Assembly: GCA_947454155.1 (NCBI GenBank)
Contig: CANGIT010000017.1
Location: 1-60,132 of the forward strand
DNA length: 60,132 nucleotides
From: Chitinophagaceae bacterium
GTDB lineage: Bacteria > Bacteroidota > Bacteroidia > Chitinophagales > Chitinophagaceae
Reading direction: 5' to 3'
The translations under genes were made by a program, and so were the position numbers. The notes under the pieces are model-generated. The model did not search any database and was not told where the DNA came from. It worked only from the letters and a program-made list of their open reading frames with translations. Of this stretch, positions 18,010 through 26,972 are shown one piece after another (within the stretch, counting starts at the first letter, position 1; every line of letters begins with the position of its first letter).

Positions 18010-18714
18010 TTAACTCACCTTCTCCAGCAATTCCTGTTTCGATTTGGTGGTAATGGAGAATGTTTTTTCTGCTACAACAATCTGTTCAGTTTCTATTTTA
18101 TCGATAAATGAATGATTGATGATGACGGACCGATTGATTCTGGTGAATTCATTTACCGGTAATTTTTCAAGCATTTCTGATAGCGTCGACCTCACGATTA
18201 AAGGTTTTCCTTCTGTTAGTTGTATCGAAACATAATTGTCATTGCTTTCAATAAATACAATTTTTTCGATTTGAATATTCACAAAATCATAGCCGGATTT
18301 TACAATGAGGTTTTCTTTCTTTGAGGCCTTGTCGGCATTTTCATAATAGTTGGAAATGGCGATTTCAATGGAAGCAAATAAATCGTCTTTAGTAAAAGGT
18401 TTCAGCAAATAGGCATTGGGCTTTACTGTTTTGGCCCTTTGTACGGTTGCGATATCGCTGTTTGCTGTTAAAAAAATAATCGGGAGTTGATAGTTGGCTC
18501 TTACAAATTCAGCCACGTCGATGCCGTCTTTCTGTCCACCGAGATTAATATCCAGCAACAACAAATGTGGCTGCTCTTTTTCTATAATCTCCAAAGCTTC
18601 TGCATAACCGGATGCCGGAGTGGATACTTTATAGTTTAATTTTTTGAGTGTGCTGACAATACTTGCCGCAATGATCATTTCATCCTCTACCACACCAATT
18701 TTTACGCTCAACAT
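18010..18714 (-). CDS. LytTR-family response regulator
   Basis: The 234-aa protein has an N-terminal receiver domain (residues ~5-120) with acidic residues E10/D11, phospho-acceptor D55 ('LLLLDINLG'), T83 and K105 ('LLKPF'). A C-terminal LytTR DNA-binding domain (~135-234) contains 'VFIESNDNYVSI' and 'FTRINRSVIINHSFI'. It should bind DNA when phosphorylated. It is the third gene of a minus-strand set with the sensor kinase and a small zinc-ribbon gene (5 nt gap), so its partner kinase is almost certainly the neighbouring 1,046-aa protein. Target genes are not evident. Confidence 0.92.
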   Translation of the reverse strand: MLSVKIGVVEDEMIIAASIVSTLKKLNYKVSTPASGYAEALEIIEKEQPHLLLLDINLGGQKDGIDVAEFVRANYQLPIIFLTANSDIATVQRAKTVKPNAYLLKPFTKDDLFASIEIAISNYYENADKASKKENLIVKSGYDFVNIQIEKIVFIESNDNYVSIQLTEGKPLIVRSTLSEMLEKLPVNEFTRINRSVIINHSFIDKIETEQIVVAEKTFSITTKSKQELLEKVS

Positions 18715-18719
18715 AAATT

Positions 18720-18920
18720 TTATCTTTCTCTGATGTACAGTTCTTTATTACAATCTTCGCATTGATAGCGCCTGGTCTTTTTTGCATCATTCATAAATAC
18801 CCCCAGCAACTTCGTGGTTAGACTCTTGGGAAGTTCATGCATAACTCCTTTACAAATCTTACATTGTAAACGAGTTTCATTTTCCTTGTCGGGCACTTGA
18901 TGGATGTTGAATAATGACAC
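18720..18920 (-). CDS. Small zinc-ribbon-like protein between kinase and response regulator
   Basis: The 66-aa protein has two CxxC pairs ('LQCKICKGVM' and 'YQCEDCNKEL') separated by ~30 residues, as in a zinc ribbon, and a basic C-terminus. It lies 76 nt after the kinase stop and 5 nt before the response regulator, in the same direction. Position suggests it is co-expressed with the two-component system, perhaps as a small accessory or nucleic-acid-binding protein. I do not recognise a named family. Confidence 0.7.
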   Translation of the reverse strand: MSLFNIHQVPDKENETRLQCKICKGVMHELPKSLTTKLLGVFMNDAKKTRRYQCEDCNKELYIRER

Positions 18921-18996
18921 ATGTCAAAGTAAAATCAAATAAACCGATTCCAAACATTTTTGGGACGAATGGGCTTTTTTTAGGGATGAATATTTA

Positions 18997-21900
18997 TTAT
19001 TTTTCCAATTTCCTTAATTCGGTGTCTTTAAAATAGATGATGAATTTGCTTCCTTGCTCAAAAATATATTCCGCCCTGCCCGAAAGCTGTTTGGCCAATC
19101 CTCCAATCAAATTAATCCCAAGTGTGCTTGCATGATTGAAATCGGGGACTTCTTTTAAGCCAGGCCCGTTGTCATGATAGGTTAACTTGTATTTTCCCTT
19201 TTCATATTGAATCAATGTGATGTCAACACTGGTTTTCATTTGATGTACAAATGCATATTTGTAGGAGTTGGTCAGCATTTCATTCACAATCAGGCCCAAC
19301 GGTACGGCCGTATCGATATCAACATACATTTCATCGAGATCTAAAACCAGATTCATTTTTCTGGTTTCATTTTCATACAACTCAGCAACCTGATTATAAA
19401 GATCTTGCAGGAAAGATTTAAATTCGATGTTACCCAGATCTTTGTTTTGATATAGATTCTGATGGATCAGCGCAATACTGCTTACACGGCTTTGACCTTC
19501 ATTGAAAGCATCCACTACTTGCTGATCTTTCAGTTCTTCTTTTTGCAATTGCAAGAGTCCGGTAATGACCTGCAGATTGTTTTTAACACGATGATGGATT
19601 TCTTTGAGCAACATTTCCCTGTCTTCCAAAGCCTCACTCAAACTGTTGGTTCTTTTTTGAACCAGCGATTCCAGTCTTAGTTTGTCTCTTGTCAGTTTGT
19701 TCACTCTGTACAGGTAAATCATCAGAAACAACAATATCAACAAAGCAGATGACAAAACGAAAAACCAGGTCTTCAGATAAAATGGCTTTAATACAGTCAT
19801 GGGTATCAAAATCTCTTGAGCAGACCAATTACCCGATTCGAGCTGTGCTTTTATCTTTAATTTAAATTCGCCGTAGGGCAGGACGCTGATCCGAATCACA
19901 TTTTCGTTTACATAGTTCCAGTCTTTATCCAATCCTTCGATGCGGTATGCATATCGATGCGGGCGATTTTGATAATCCAGTAAAGAAAACGATACAGACA
20001 GGATTTTATCTCCTACATTTAAAACAATCTTATTGTTTGCAGATAGTTCATCTGATATAGCGACAATCGTATCTTTTGCGGCTGAATACTTTGATAAATC
20101 AACCAATTGAAATGGCACCGAACTTTCTTTTGAATTATCATTCATTTTAGCCGGATCAAACGCATCTATCCCATTTTGTCCGCCAAAATATATCATACCA
20201 TCTTCGTCTTTGAAAGATGAAATCCGATTGAATTCGGTATTAGCCAGTCCATCTTTTGTTCTGTATATGCTTGTAGAAAAGTTGTTCTTGTTGAATTTGA
20301 CCAACCCGCTAAAACTGCTGATCCACAGATTATTGCTATTGTCCTCTTCAATCCGACACAGAATATTATCAGGTAGTCCGTTTTCTACTGTAAATCTTTT
20401 GAAATTTTCAGCTTCCATAGGATTTTTGACATTCCAGTCCCATCGGATGAGTCCTTCTCCATTTGTCGCCAGCCAGACAATTCCTTTTTGGTCTTCATAA
20501 AAATCATATATACCTGCGAAGGGTAGCCGCTTTTCTATTTGCGGTTGTTTTTGGCTATAAAAATCATAAACAACGCATTGGTCATTGATGAAATAAATAC
20601 CATTTTCTGCAACAGCCATCCAACCCTTTACTTTTGATTTAAGCATTCGATAAACATTCGTTGGCGTTGGAATATTTTTTTGAGCATTCGGAATTAATCT
20701 TGATACTGAAGAATAAATATTGTAAGAGAGAATACCTGAACTACCTCCAACTAAAAGGATACTATCGGAATAATCAGCTAAAGACCATATTTCACCAATA
20801 TCAATAAAGTTCGTTGACTTCTTTATTTGTCCGGTAGCAGGATTATACATGTACAATGGATTACCTGCAACGTAAAGCCAATTATTTTTTCTTAAAAGAT
20901 TAGTTGCTACAATATTTTGAATCTTTTTTTCCGATTTTTCTTTAATCATCAAACCATAGTTTATCATGGCATAAACTCTTTTTTCATTTGTCTTATTTCG
21001 ATCAACATATATAGCCCTTACTGCATTATTGACAAAAAGATTATTGCTTTGGTTTGAAAAAAGATGCCCAAATTGATTTTTTCGGATATTAACTTGATAA
21101 ATACCTTTTTCAGTACAAAACCAGTAATTGCCAACACCGTCTTTGAAATAACTATTAACGCCAAAATCGATGATGTTGGAACGATCGCCAGCGTTGTATA
21201 TTTCTATCCATTCATCAGCTGTCCATAAAAAATAATTATTTGAACCCGATTTGTACAACAGGGAATGATCTTCAAATTTTATAAAATTGATGCCGGACTT
21301 TTCTGATTGATTTATGAATGCTGTGTTAGCGGCTCTTTCTTTCCTTCCTGATGCATTCATTAAAAAAAAAGCTTTCGCTAATTCATCATACATCAGAAAT
21401 TCCTTTTTCTCTGTAATGGATACGAGTTTGATTGTAGCATTATCAATTGATAGGGTCGTGTCCGGATAAATACAGTAGTCTTGATTCGGATTATTATTGT
21501 GAATGAGGATACAGTCATTGGCAGCAACCAGATTGTACGAAGTAGAAATTTTGGGCAAACTACTTTTTGCTGCCTCTTTAAAATCTTTTCGAAGTTTGAA
21601 AGCACTATTCTGGCTGAGCTGCCAAATTTTCGAACGCTGATCCGTCAGAAAATAGATATTTCCTGATGCATCATGAATCATGCGGTCAATCTGTTCGGCT
21701 TTGAATGGCATGTTGGAGAGCACCTGATCCATTTGTTTGAATTGATACGTATTCAAATCAAGTACCTGATAGTTGTTGATGGCATCACTCGTACCATAAT
21801 TCAGGGTAGACTGAATAAACATTTGATTTTTGCCATCCACTGCCAATCCTGTGATCGTATTGGATGACAGTATTGAGTTCTGTTTATTGTAAATTTTAAA

Positions 21901-22137
21901 TGAATAGCCGTCAAATCGACAGAGTCCGTTAGCCGTGGCAAACCATATGAAACCATCGCGATCTTGTACAGCCTCAAACACCAAACGAGATGGCATTCCA
22001 TCTTCTACAGAGATTATTCGTTTGTTGATGATGAATTTGTCATTGGAGGTAAAGTCTTGTGCTTGATTAAAAAAGCTAAAAACAAGAAAGGCAATCAACA
22101 AGAATAACTGTCGGATATGTGTATTGATTAATTTCAA
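18997..22137 (-). CDS. Reg_prop/Y_Y_Y sensor histidine kinase (HisKA_2 type)
   Basis: The 1,046-aa protein starts with a signal peptide/anchor. Periplasmic beta-propeller repeats follow (first blade 'GFIWFATANGLCRFDGYSF'; later 'GIVWLATNGEGLIRW', 'NNLWISSFSGLVKF'), then a Y_Y_Y domain (~690-785), one transmembrane helix (~790-812) and a cytoplasmic HisKA_2/HWE-like kinase. The phospho-acceptor is H848 or H849 in 'KEIHHRVKNNLQ', the N-box is near 952 ('IVNEMLTNSYKYAF') and the G-box is 'YHDNGPGL'. Many relatives with this sensor domain respond to carbohydrate breakdown products, but LytTR-paired versions vary. No transcriptional output domain is fused, which fits the separate LytTR regulator downstream. 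Confidence 0.92.
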   Translation of the reverse strand: MKLINTHIRQLFLLIAFLVFSFFNQAQDFTSNDKFIINKRIISVEDGMPSRLVFEAVQDRDGFIWFATANGLCRFDGYSFKIYNKQNSILSSNTITGLAVDGKNQMFIQSTLNYGTSDAINNYQVLDLNTYQFKQMDQVLSNMPFKAEQIDRMIHDASGNIYFLTDQRSKIWQLSQNSAFKLRKDFKEAAKSSLPKISTSYNLVAANDCILIHNNNPNQDYCIYPDTTLSIDNATIKLVSITEKKEFLMYDELAKAFFLMNASGRKERAANTAFINQSEKSGINFIKFEDHSLLYKSGSNNYFLWTADEWIEIYNAGDRSNIIDFGVNSYFKDGVGNYWFCTEKGIYQVNIRKNQFGHLFSNQSNNLFVNNAVRAIYVDRNKTNEKRVYAMINYGLMIKEKSEKKIQNIVATNLLRKNNWLYVAGNPLYMYNPATGQIKKSTNFIDIGEIWSLADYSDSILLVGGSSGILSYNIYSSVSRLIPNAQKNIPTPTNVYRMLKSKVKGWMAVAENGIYFINDQCVVYDFYSQKQPQIEKRLPFAGIYDFYEDQKGIVWLATNGEGLIRWDWNVKNPMEAENFKRFTVENGLPDNILCRIEEDNSNNLWISSFSGLVKFNKNNFSTSIYRTKDGLANTEFNRISSFKDEDGMIYFGGQNGIDAFDPAKMNDNSKESSVPFQLVDLSKYSAAKDTIVAISDELSANNKIVLNVGDKILSVSFSLLDYQNRPHRYAYRIEGLDKDWNYVNENVIRISVLPYGEFKLKIKAQLESGNWSAQEILIPMTVLKPFYLKTWFFVLSSALLILLFLMIYLYRVNKLTRDKLRLESLVQKRTNSLSEALEDREMLLKEIHHRVKNNLQVITGLLQLQKEELKDQQVVDAFNEGQSRVSSIALIHQNLYQNKDLGNIEFKSFLQDLYNQVAELYENETRKMNLVLDLDEMYVDIDTAVPLGLIVNEMLTNSYKYAFVHQMKTSVDITLIQYEKGKYKLTYHDNGPGLKEVPDFNHASTLGINLIGGLAKQLSGRAEYIFEQGSKFIIYFKDTELRKLEK

Positions 22138-22232
22138 GAACTACAAATTAGATAAATAATTTGAAATGCTAAATTTCAGGCAAAAAATGAGCTCCTCAAT
22201 ATTTATGGTGTGATTAACATCAAAAACACCTG

Positions 22233-23051
22233 CTAAAACGTATTGAAAATATTATACTCCAGACGTAAGAGAAAACCTTGTGGAGCCGAGCGAGACAAAT
22301 CATTGCTCAAGGAAAACCTGTAGCTGATATCCGCTCGCATTTTGCTGAGGAAGATGAACTGCATCACAGGGGCAAGATCGGCGTATGTTTTACCTGTGGT
22401 CAAATTGGTCTGACACAACATTTCCAGCATGCCATTGATGTTGGTCTGCTTGTAATTCTTATAGGCTTTAGGCAACAATAATTTTCCAATTGATAAAGTG
22501 TAATTCATGGCATTCCTGTGTTCTTTACCGAAACGATAATTGAGCGAATTACTGTTATCCCATGCATGCGCCAGCGCCATTGAGGCCGACACGGCCACTT
22601 TGTGTTGCAACTTGGTGGCTACAATGCCGAGTTCATAGCCACTGTTATGTCCTTTCATGTCTATCGCATCCTGGTGTATGTCGCTGTTATTAAACGCCAT
22701 GCTGCCATAAGCCGCCATCCTGAAATGGCTGTGTACTTCATCAATACTATAAAAGCGATACTTGAGATAAACAGATCCGCCTTCCGCCTTAATATTTTTA
22801 TTTCTGTCCGATAAAAACCCTTCCAGATGCAACATCCATTTTTTGGAAAGGCCCAACATCACTTCCGGCAAGAAGTGAAGATTGTTGCGAGATTCAATCT
22901 TGTCGTTCATCATTGTTGTGTTCAACCTGAAGCCTATAGTTCCTTTGGCCATATTGCTGGCAGGTTCGGTATAAGTAAACAATTCCTGCGCATGCAGGCC
23001 ATGGACAAGGCTTATCAAAACAAGACTTGCCGTCAAACAAATATTTTTCAT
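22233..23051 (-). CDS. Predicted outer-membrane beta-barrel protein of the metal cluster
   Basis: The 272-aa protein has a clear signal peptide ('LVHGLHAQ') followed by alternating hydrophobic/polar strands and a C-terminal aromatic end ('LEYNIFNTF'), typical of an outer-membrane barrel. I do not recognise a precise family. It is the last gene of a minus-strand set with two HMA-domain proteins and a HYC_CC_PP protein, so a role in metal homeostasis is suggested by context only. A hairpin terminator lies in the 47-nt gap before it, so full expression may need read-through or its own promoter. Confidence 0.65.
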   Translation of the reverse strand: MKNICLTASLVLISLVHGLHAQELFTYTEPASNMAKGTIGFRLNTTMMNDKIESRNNLHFLPEVMLGLSKKWMLHLEGFLSDRNKNIKAEGGSVYLKYRFYSIDEVHSHFRMAAYGSMAFNNSDIHQDAIDMKGHNSGYELGIVATKLQHKVAVSASMALAHAWDNSNSLNYRFGKEHRNAMNYTLSIGKLLLPKAYKNYKQTNINGMLEMLCQTNLTTGKTYADLAPVMQFIFLSKMRADISYRFSLSNDLSRSAPQGFLLRLEYNIFNTF

Positions 23052-23058
23052 GGAGAAA

Positions 23059-23094
23059 GAAAAAAAAGGATACGGCTATCGCTAACTGTATCCT
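23059..23094 (-). terminator. Hairpin with U-tract between HMA gene and beta-barrel gene
   Basis: On the minus strand AGGATAC ... GTATCCT (7-bp arms, 14-nt loop) is followed by eight U. It sits just after the HMA-protein stop and immediately before the ATG of the next gene, so it may attenuate rather than fully end transcription. Confidence 0.7.
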
Positions 23095-23098
23095 ATGA

Positions 23099-23644
23099 TT
23101 ATGAAATAGTAACGTGATAAATCCTCGTTGCGGGCTTGGAAGTTTTCGACTGGTAACAAGCACCCATGTAACCGGTTTGATAGCAGGCCATCGATGTGTA
23201 TTTTGAATTTTTTTTAAACTCCTTTGTTGAAACAAAACCTTTGTCGAGTATCCTCAACCTTGTTTCGTCATTGAGCAGTTTTTTATCAGTATTCAAAAAA
23301 TGAAACATCGTGCCGTCGATGTCAACATGTGCATCGTTATTCACTTCCACCTGTTTCAGCTTCAGCACCACTTCCATTTTGGCTACAAAAAATCCGGCGT
23401 CTTCCACCTTTTTTTTCAGCAAGTCGAAATTCACCGAAGCACCGGGCTTCAAGGTCATTTCAAAAGAAGAGGATGATACATCGGCCTTTACCTGCTCCAC
23501 AAAATCGACCGTTTTCAGCGACTTGTTGATGGCATTGCTGCACATGCTGCAGGTGAGTCCGCTCGCTTGCAAAACAATTTTTTCTACCTGGGCTTGCGCC
23601 AGCTGACTGATAGTCAATCCAATCAATAACAATATTTTTTTCAT
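23099..23644 (-). CDS. Exported heavy-metal-associated (HMA) domain protein
   Basis: From the ATG at 23644 the protein is 181 aa: a signal peptide ('QLAQAQ') and an HMA domain with the metal-binding loop 'ASGLTCSMCSNAI' (C32, C35). A ~90-residue tail follows with 'TMFHFLNTDKKLL' and Cys/Tyr-rich 'ACYQTGYMGACYQ'. An in-frame ATG at 23671 would overlap the upstream gene by 22 nt and would put 9 residues before the signal peptide, so I prefer 23644, which leaves a 5-nt gap. Likely a periplasmic copper-type chaperone or sensor; the metal is inferred from family and neighbours. Confidence 0.8.
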   Translation of the reverse strand: MKKILLLIGLTISQLAQAQVEKIVLQASGLTCSMCSNAINKSLKTVDFVEQVKADVSSSSFEMTLKPGASVNFDLLKKKVEDAGFFVAKMEVVLKLKQVEVNNDAHVDIDGTMFHFLNTDKKLLNDETRLRILDKGFVSTKEFKKNSKYTSMACYQTGYMGACYQSKTSKPATRIYHVTIS

Positions 23645-23649
23645 CTTGA

Positions 23650-24099
23650 TTATTTTCCGGATTTGCAACAAGTTTTTTCTTTACAACAGCCTTTTTCTTT
23701 GCAAGCCGCCTCATCCTTTCCGCAAGTAGCATCTTTGCAACAAGAAAGCACAACCGGCATGGCTGAAGATTTTCTTTCGTATTTGCAGCAACCGTGAAGA
23801 TTATCGTAGGCCGATTGATCAGCAGTGAAATCTTGTGTATCGTAGCCCACTTTGGCGATGGCTTCCTGAATTTTTGTAGCCGATGTGTTAGACACATTGA
23901 ACGACACAATCAACTCGTGTGTGTCCGGACTCCAAGAGGCGGATTTGGCGCCGGCTTCTTTGGCGGCTTTTTCAATTTTCTTTTTACACATTTCGCAACT
24001 GCCCCACACTTTGATGGTCTCTTTTTGTTGTTGTGCCATCGCATTGAAGCAGATGAAGGAGAAGAAGAATATGGCGATAGACGAAAGGAATGTTTTCAT
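23650..24099 (-). CDS. Exported HMA-domain protein with Cys-rich tail
   Basis: The 149-aa protein has a signal peptide ('NAMAQ'), an HMA domain with 'WGSCEMCKKKIEKA' (C35, C38), and a C-terminal tail unusually rich in Cys and Lys (CC pairs at 'HGCCKYE', 'LSCCKDATC', 'KGCCKEKTCCKSG'). The tail looks like a metallothionein-like metal sink. It is directly upstream of the second HMA protein (5-nt gap), so the two are one transcription unit. Likely role: binding copper or a similar soft metal in the periplasm. No transmembrane pump is present in this window. Confidence 0.82.
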   Translation of the reverse strand: MKTFLSSIAIFFFSFICFNAMAQQQKETIKVWGSCEMCKKKIEKAAKEAGAKSASWSPDTHELIVSFNVSNTSATKIQEAIAKVGYDTQDFTADQSAYDNLHGCCKYERKSSAMPVVLSCCKDATCGKDEAACKEKGCCKEKTCCKSGK

Positions 24100-24267
24100 T
24101 TTTTTTATTTTTTAGTGGATTGAAATAACAGGCAATGACTGCTGCTTCAAAAGAAGACAGACCAGCAATAGCTTGAATTGTACTATTGAGAAAAATCAAT
24201 GACAGATACATCCTGTATGAGTTGTACTGCCTGATGGATTGATGGAATAAGGGAAAGATAATAAATA

Positions 24268-24654
24268 CTATAGCCTAAAAAACCTGTTGCGGAGATAAAC
24301 AGGCGGGCCGCCAGGTTCGGGTTGCTTATACAGCTGATAAGATAAGTCGTTCGTGAAAGGAATAGAATGACTAAAGCAATCAACGAAGCTCAACGGTTCT
24401 GCCATCACCAATTGATGATCAAAAGAAACCGACTTATCGCACTTGAAATTGTTTTCAAACTTGTAGAATTTATGCTCATCCCTGCAACAGCCCCCCTTCT
24501 TCTCCTTCATACCACATTTTGCACAAGCCTCATCTTTTTTGCCATACAACTCTACCCCCGACAATTCGCCCATGCAATAATGCACATCGAGCGAGAAGCC
24601 CGTTGAAAGCATCAGGTAGATGAACGTGAGGATGGAAAGCAAAAACTTTTTCAC
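24268..24654 (-). CDS. HYC_CC_PP family protein
   Basis: The 128-aa protein carries the three signatures of the family: 'VHYCMG' after the signal peptide, 'GGCCRDE' in the middle and 'GGPPVYLRNRFFRL' at the end. These proteins occur in Bacteroidota beside copper and heavy-metal genes; their molecular role is not known. The start is a GTG at 24654 giving a normal signal peptide. A TATCTTTG element ends only 4 nt upstream, so the transcript may be leaderless. It is followed by the HMA genes after a 168-nt gap. Confidence 0.85.
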   Translation of the reverse strand: MKKFLLSILTFIYLMLSTGFSLDVHYCMGELSGVELYGKKDEACAKCGMKEKKGGCCRDEHKFYKFENNFKCDKSVSFDHQLVMAEPLSFVDCFSHSIPFTNDLSYQLYKQPEPGGPPVYLRNRFFRL

Positions 24655-24658
24655 GAGG

Positions 24659-24666
24659 CAAAGATA
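24659..24666 (-). promoter_or_regulatory. TATCTTTG -7 element upstream of the HYC_CC_PP gene
   Basis: Exact match to the Bacteroidota -7 consensus TAnnTTTG on the minus strand, ending 4 nt before the GTG start. No -33 TTTG is obvious upstream, where the sequence is a run of CCCCAAA words. Confidence 0.4.
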
Positions 24667-24777
24667 GGGAGGTTTGGGGTTTGGGGTTTGGGATAAAACA
24701 TCAATACATCAAACTACCAATACATCATCCCATTACCAAATCATCAAATTATCAAATCATCAAATCAACCCTTTTCC
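24667..24777. repeat. Low-complexity TTTGGGG and ATCAAATCATC words
   Basis: 24670-24691 is a run of ggtttgg units. 24702-24774 consists of degenerate 9-11-nt units (atcaaatcatcaaattatc). It lies between the porin stop and the HYC promoter on the minus strand. The same 'atcaaatcaccaaatta' word forms the arm of the long hairpin at 51788. Confidence 0.55.
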
Positions 24778-26829
24778 TTAATTCACAAATCGCCATTGAA
24801 TACCAAACCGAATCATCAAACCCGGTGTAGGATAATAAGGGGCGGCGAAATTATTGTTGGTGAAGCCGAAACCGTTGGCAAAGCTCATGGTATTGAGATT
24901 TTCCGCGCGGAGATAGGCGGTAAAACTTTTGATGCCAAAATGCAGAAAGGCGGTAATGTCGGGAAGGTTTTTGATCTGAAGGCTGTCCTGACGGTAAAAC
25001 TGTCCGATTACCGGTGAATACCCATTTCCTTTGAAGGGCGAAAAATAACGGGCCTCTATTCCGGTGCAGAGATTCAGGTTGCGGAAGAACCTGCCTTCAA
25101 ATGTGAGTCGGTTGCGGGTGTAAAGCAATGGCAATTTGATGGGGGCGGCACCGTCTGTTTGCTGTACCGTTACATCAGCATACCAATACCATTTCTTGCT
25201 GAGCTTGATTTTCTTGGATGCCGATACCTGTATCAGGTTGATGGGATTACTGTATTGACGAGCATTGTACCTGTCGGCGAAATACGTGTAATTGACGATA
25301 AAATAATTGTTGACACGCAAGGTAAAAAAGGAATTGTTCAACGTAATGCCAAAAGAAGTATGGTTTTCTTTTTTCAGCGAAAGCGTATCCCCCAGATGGA
25401 AGGATGACCTTTCGTCGAAAATAAAAGAAGGACTGCGGTTGATGTTGCTGAAATAGACATTCACATCACCGAATTTCTTGTTGATATATCTGCTGATGGT
25501 ACCATAAGCGCTGTAATCGCCGGCGTTCCATCCATTGAAATAAAGCTCGCCCTTCAACAGCATGTTCCAAAGTTTGTTGCGGGTTCTGTTGCGGTATTCG
25601 GCATGGGCCCAAAGATTATGAAAAGTATAATTGCCGCTGCTTAAGGTTCCGCTGATGTATTGATGCGTAATGCCACCCAATAAAAACTGCGCCTGATTTT
25701 TGGCATCCGGATATTGGATCAGACTGAAATCGTTGTTGATCAGTGTCCATTTTTCCTGCAAGCTGAACGTATCGTTATCCGGTGTGATGGCCATATGGTA
25801 CCAATTGGCATAGATGGCCGAATCGGGCGCCACATCCCCAAAATGAAAGGAACGCTGGGAGTAAGTAATGCTGTGTTGCAATCTTAATTTGGGATAAAAC
25901 AAATAATCCATGGTGGTATCGTTCACCGCCACAGAATCTTTTTTCCCCAGGTCATAACTCTGTCTGATCAATAAATCGGTATTGCGGTATTGGTTGCCTG
26001 TGGTAATGGTGGTGATGAAGGGATTGGGTTTGTAGGCTGCGCTGTTTCCTAAATTCACCGGTACGGCAAATCGGTCTTTGCGGTTGGGATCATACAAATC
26101 ATCCACCGACTCTACCCCTCCGTTTTCAGAGGCCCGTAAATTATTAGACACCAGTGCCAACCAGGCGCGGTATCTTTTCTTCTCCCCCTGGTAATTACCC
26201 GACAAGCTCAAGCTGTTGTGGTTGGTGTTTTGTGTTACAAAAAAACCCGGCGCACTGATCAATTTGTAATCGAAGCCCCAGTTGAAATTGGGCTTTGGAT
26301 TTTGTGTGTGCGATGCCTTAAGCATTTGCTCTTTACCGGAAGCCAGTTGATAACTGAGCATCGAATAGGGCCTGGTGGTTCTGTAAAAACGTACATCCTC
26401 CAGCGTAAACTTATATACATCATAGGCATGAAAGCCTGGATCGAACCCAATGGATTGTTGCGGCTTGTAGAGCAGTGAAAAAGCAGCCGCTCCATTGTTG
26501 CCAAGATAATTGTAAGAGGAAGGAACAGCATAATATTTATCGAAATCGTTCACGGAAGAATCCAGTGTGCTTCTTCGGGTGGAATCGAGATAACGAAAGC
26601 TGATGCTGATGGAGTCTTTGGCATCGTCGCGGTGCTCGAATGCGATGGTGTCTCTCCTGGGGCCTGATGCACTGTAATTGGGTGTTTGTCCGCTGGAAGG
26701 CTGTCCGGGATTTCCCGTTTCTGATAGCTCATCCAATTGCACCTTTTTAGGAGGACGAACGGGCACTTGTGCAAATGAAAGCATCGCCACAAAAACCAAT
26801 ACAACTGTAATCAGTAGTTTATTCATCAT
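24778..26829 (-). CDS. Putative porin (Porin_10-type outer-membrane protein)
   Basis: From the ATG at 26829 the protein is ~683 aa with a signal peptide ('LSFAQ'), a Pro/Gln-rich linker and a long beta-rich barrel ending in aromatic 'IRFGIQWRFVN'. Segments such as 'RYLDSTRRSTLDSSVNDFDKYY', split by hydrophobic strands, fit the Bacteroidota 'putative porin' family (PF14121) as I remember it. Two adjacent ATG codons (26829, 26826) are possible, and an upstream in-frame start at 26871 would add residues before the signal peptide. Role: outer-membrane channel; substrate unknown. It is divergent from sucC. Confidence 0.82.
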   Translation of the reverse strand: MMNKLLITVVLVFVAMLSFAQVPVRPPKKVQLDELSETGNPGQPSSGQTPNYSASGPRRDTIAFEHRDDAKDSISISFRYLDSTRRSTLDSSVNDFDKYYAVPSSYNYLGNNGAAAFSLLYKPQQSIGFDPGFHAYDVYKFTLEDVRFYRTTRPYSMLSYQLASGKEQMLKASHTQNPKPNFNWGFDYKLISAPGFFVTQNTNHNSLSLSGNYQGEKKRYRAWLALVSNNLRASENGGVESVDDLYDPNRKDRFAVPVNLGNSAAYKPNPFITTITTGNQYRNTDLLIRQSYDLGKKDSVAVNDTTMDYLFYPKLRLQHSITYSQRSFHFGDVAPDSAIYANWYHMAITPDNDTFSLQEKWTLINNDFSLIQYPDAKNQAQFLLGGITHQYISGTLSSGNYTFHNLWAHAEYRNRTRNKLWNMLLKGELYFNGWNAGDYSAYGTISRYINKKFGDVNVYFSNINRSPSFIFDERSSFHLGDTLSLKKENHTSFGITLNNSFFTLRVNNYFIVNYTYFADRYNARQYSNPINLIQVSASKKIKLSKKWYWYADVTVQQTDGAAPIKLPLLYTRNRLTFEGRFFRNLNLCTGIEARYFSPFKGNGYSPVIGQFYRQDSLQIKNLPDITAFLHFGIKSFTAYLRAENLNTMSFANGFGFTNNNFAAPYYPTPGLMIRFGIQWRFVN

Positions 26830-26948
26830 AAGCCCGATTCGTTCGATTAACGAGTGGCCAAAATTAGTCAAGATTGACCGTATTCCTGCAATTCGGTTTT
26901 TTGTTCATCAGAATCTAAAATCCTTCTTCTTTTTATAGTGAGTTTGCT

Positions 26949-26956
26949 TATCTTCG
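26949..26956 (+). promoter_or_regulatory. Probable -7 element of sucC (TATCTTCG)
   Basis: One mismatch from TAnnTTTG, 16 nt before the sucC ATG, which is a usual leader length for this phylum. The upstream region at the -33 position is T-rich but lacks an exact TTTG. Confidence 0.4.
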
Positions 26957-26972
26957 CAAAAATTTTTTAAAG

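Noticed and set aside
18010..22137. Identification of the two-component system as PorX/PorY
   Set aside because: PorX has a PglZ-type output and PorY a different sensor; this pair has a LytTR output and a Reg_prop/Y_Y_Y sensor.
24670..24691. Telomere-like TTTGGGG repeat
   Set aside because: Only three imperfect units in an intergenic low-complexity tract; no replication or telomere context.
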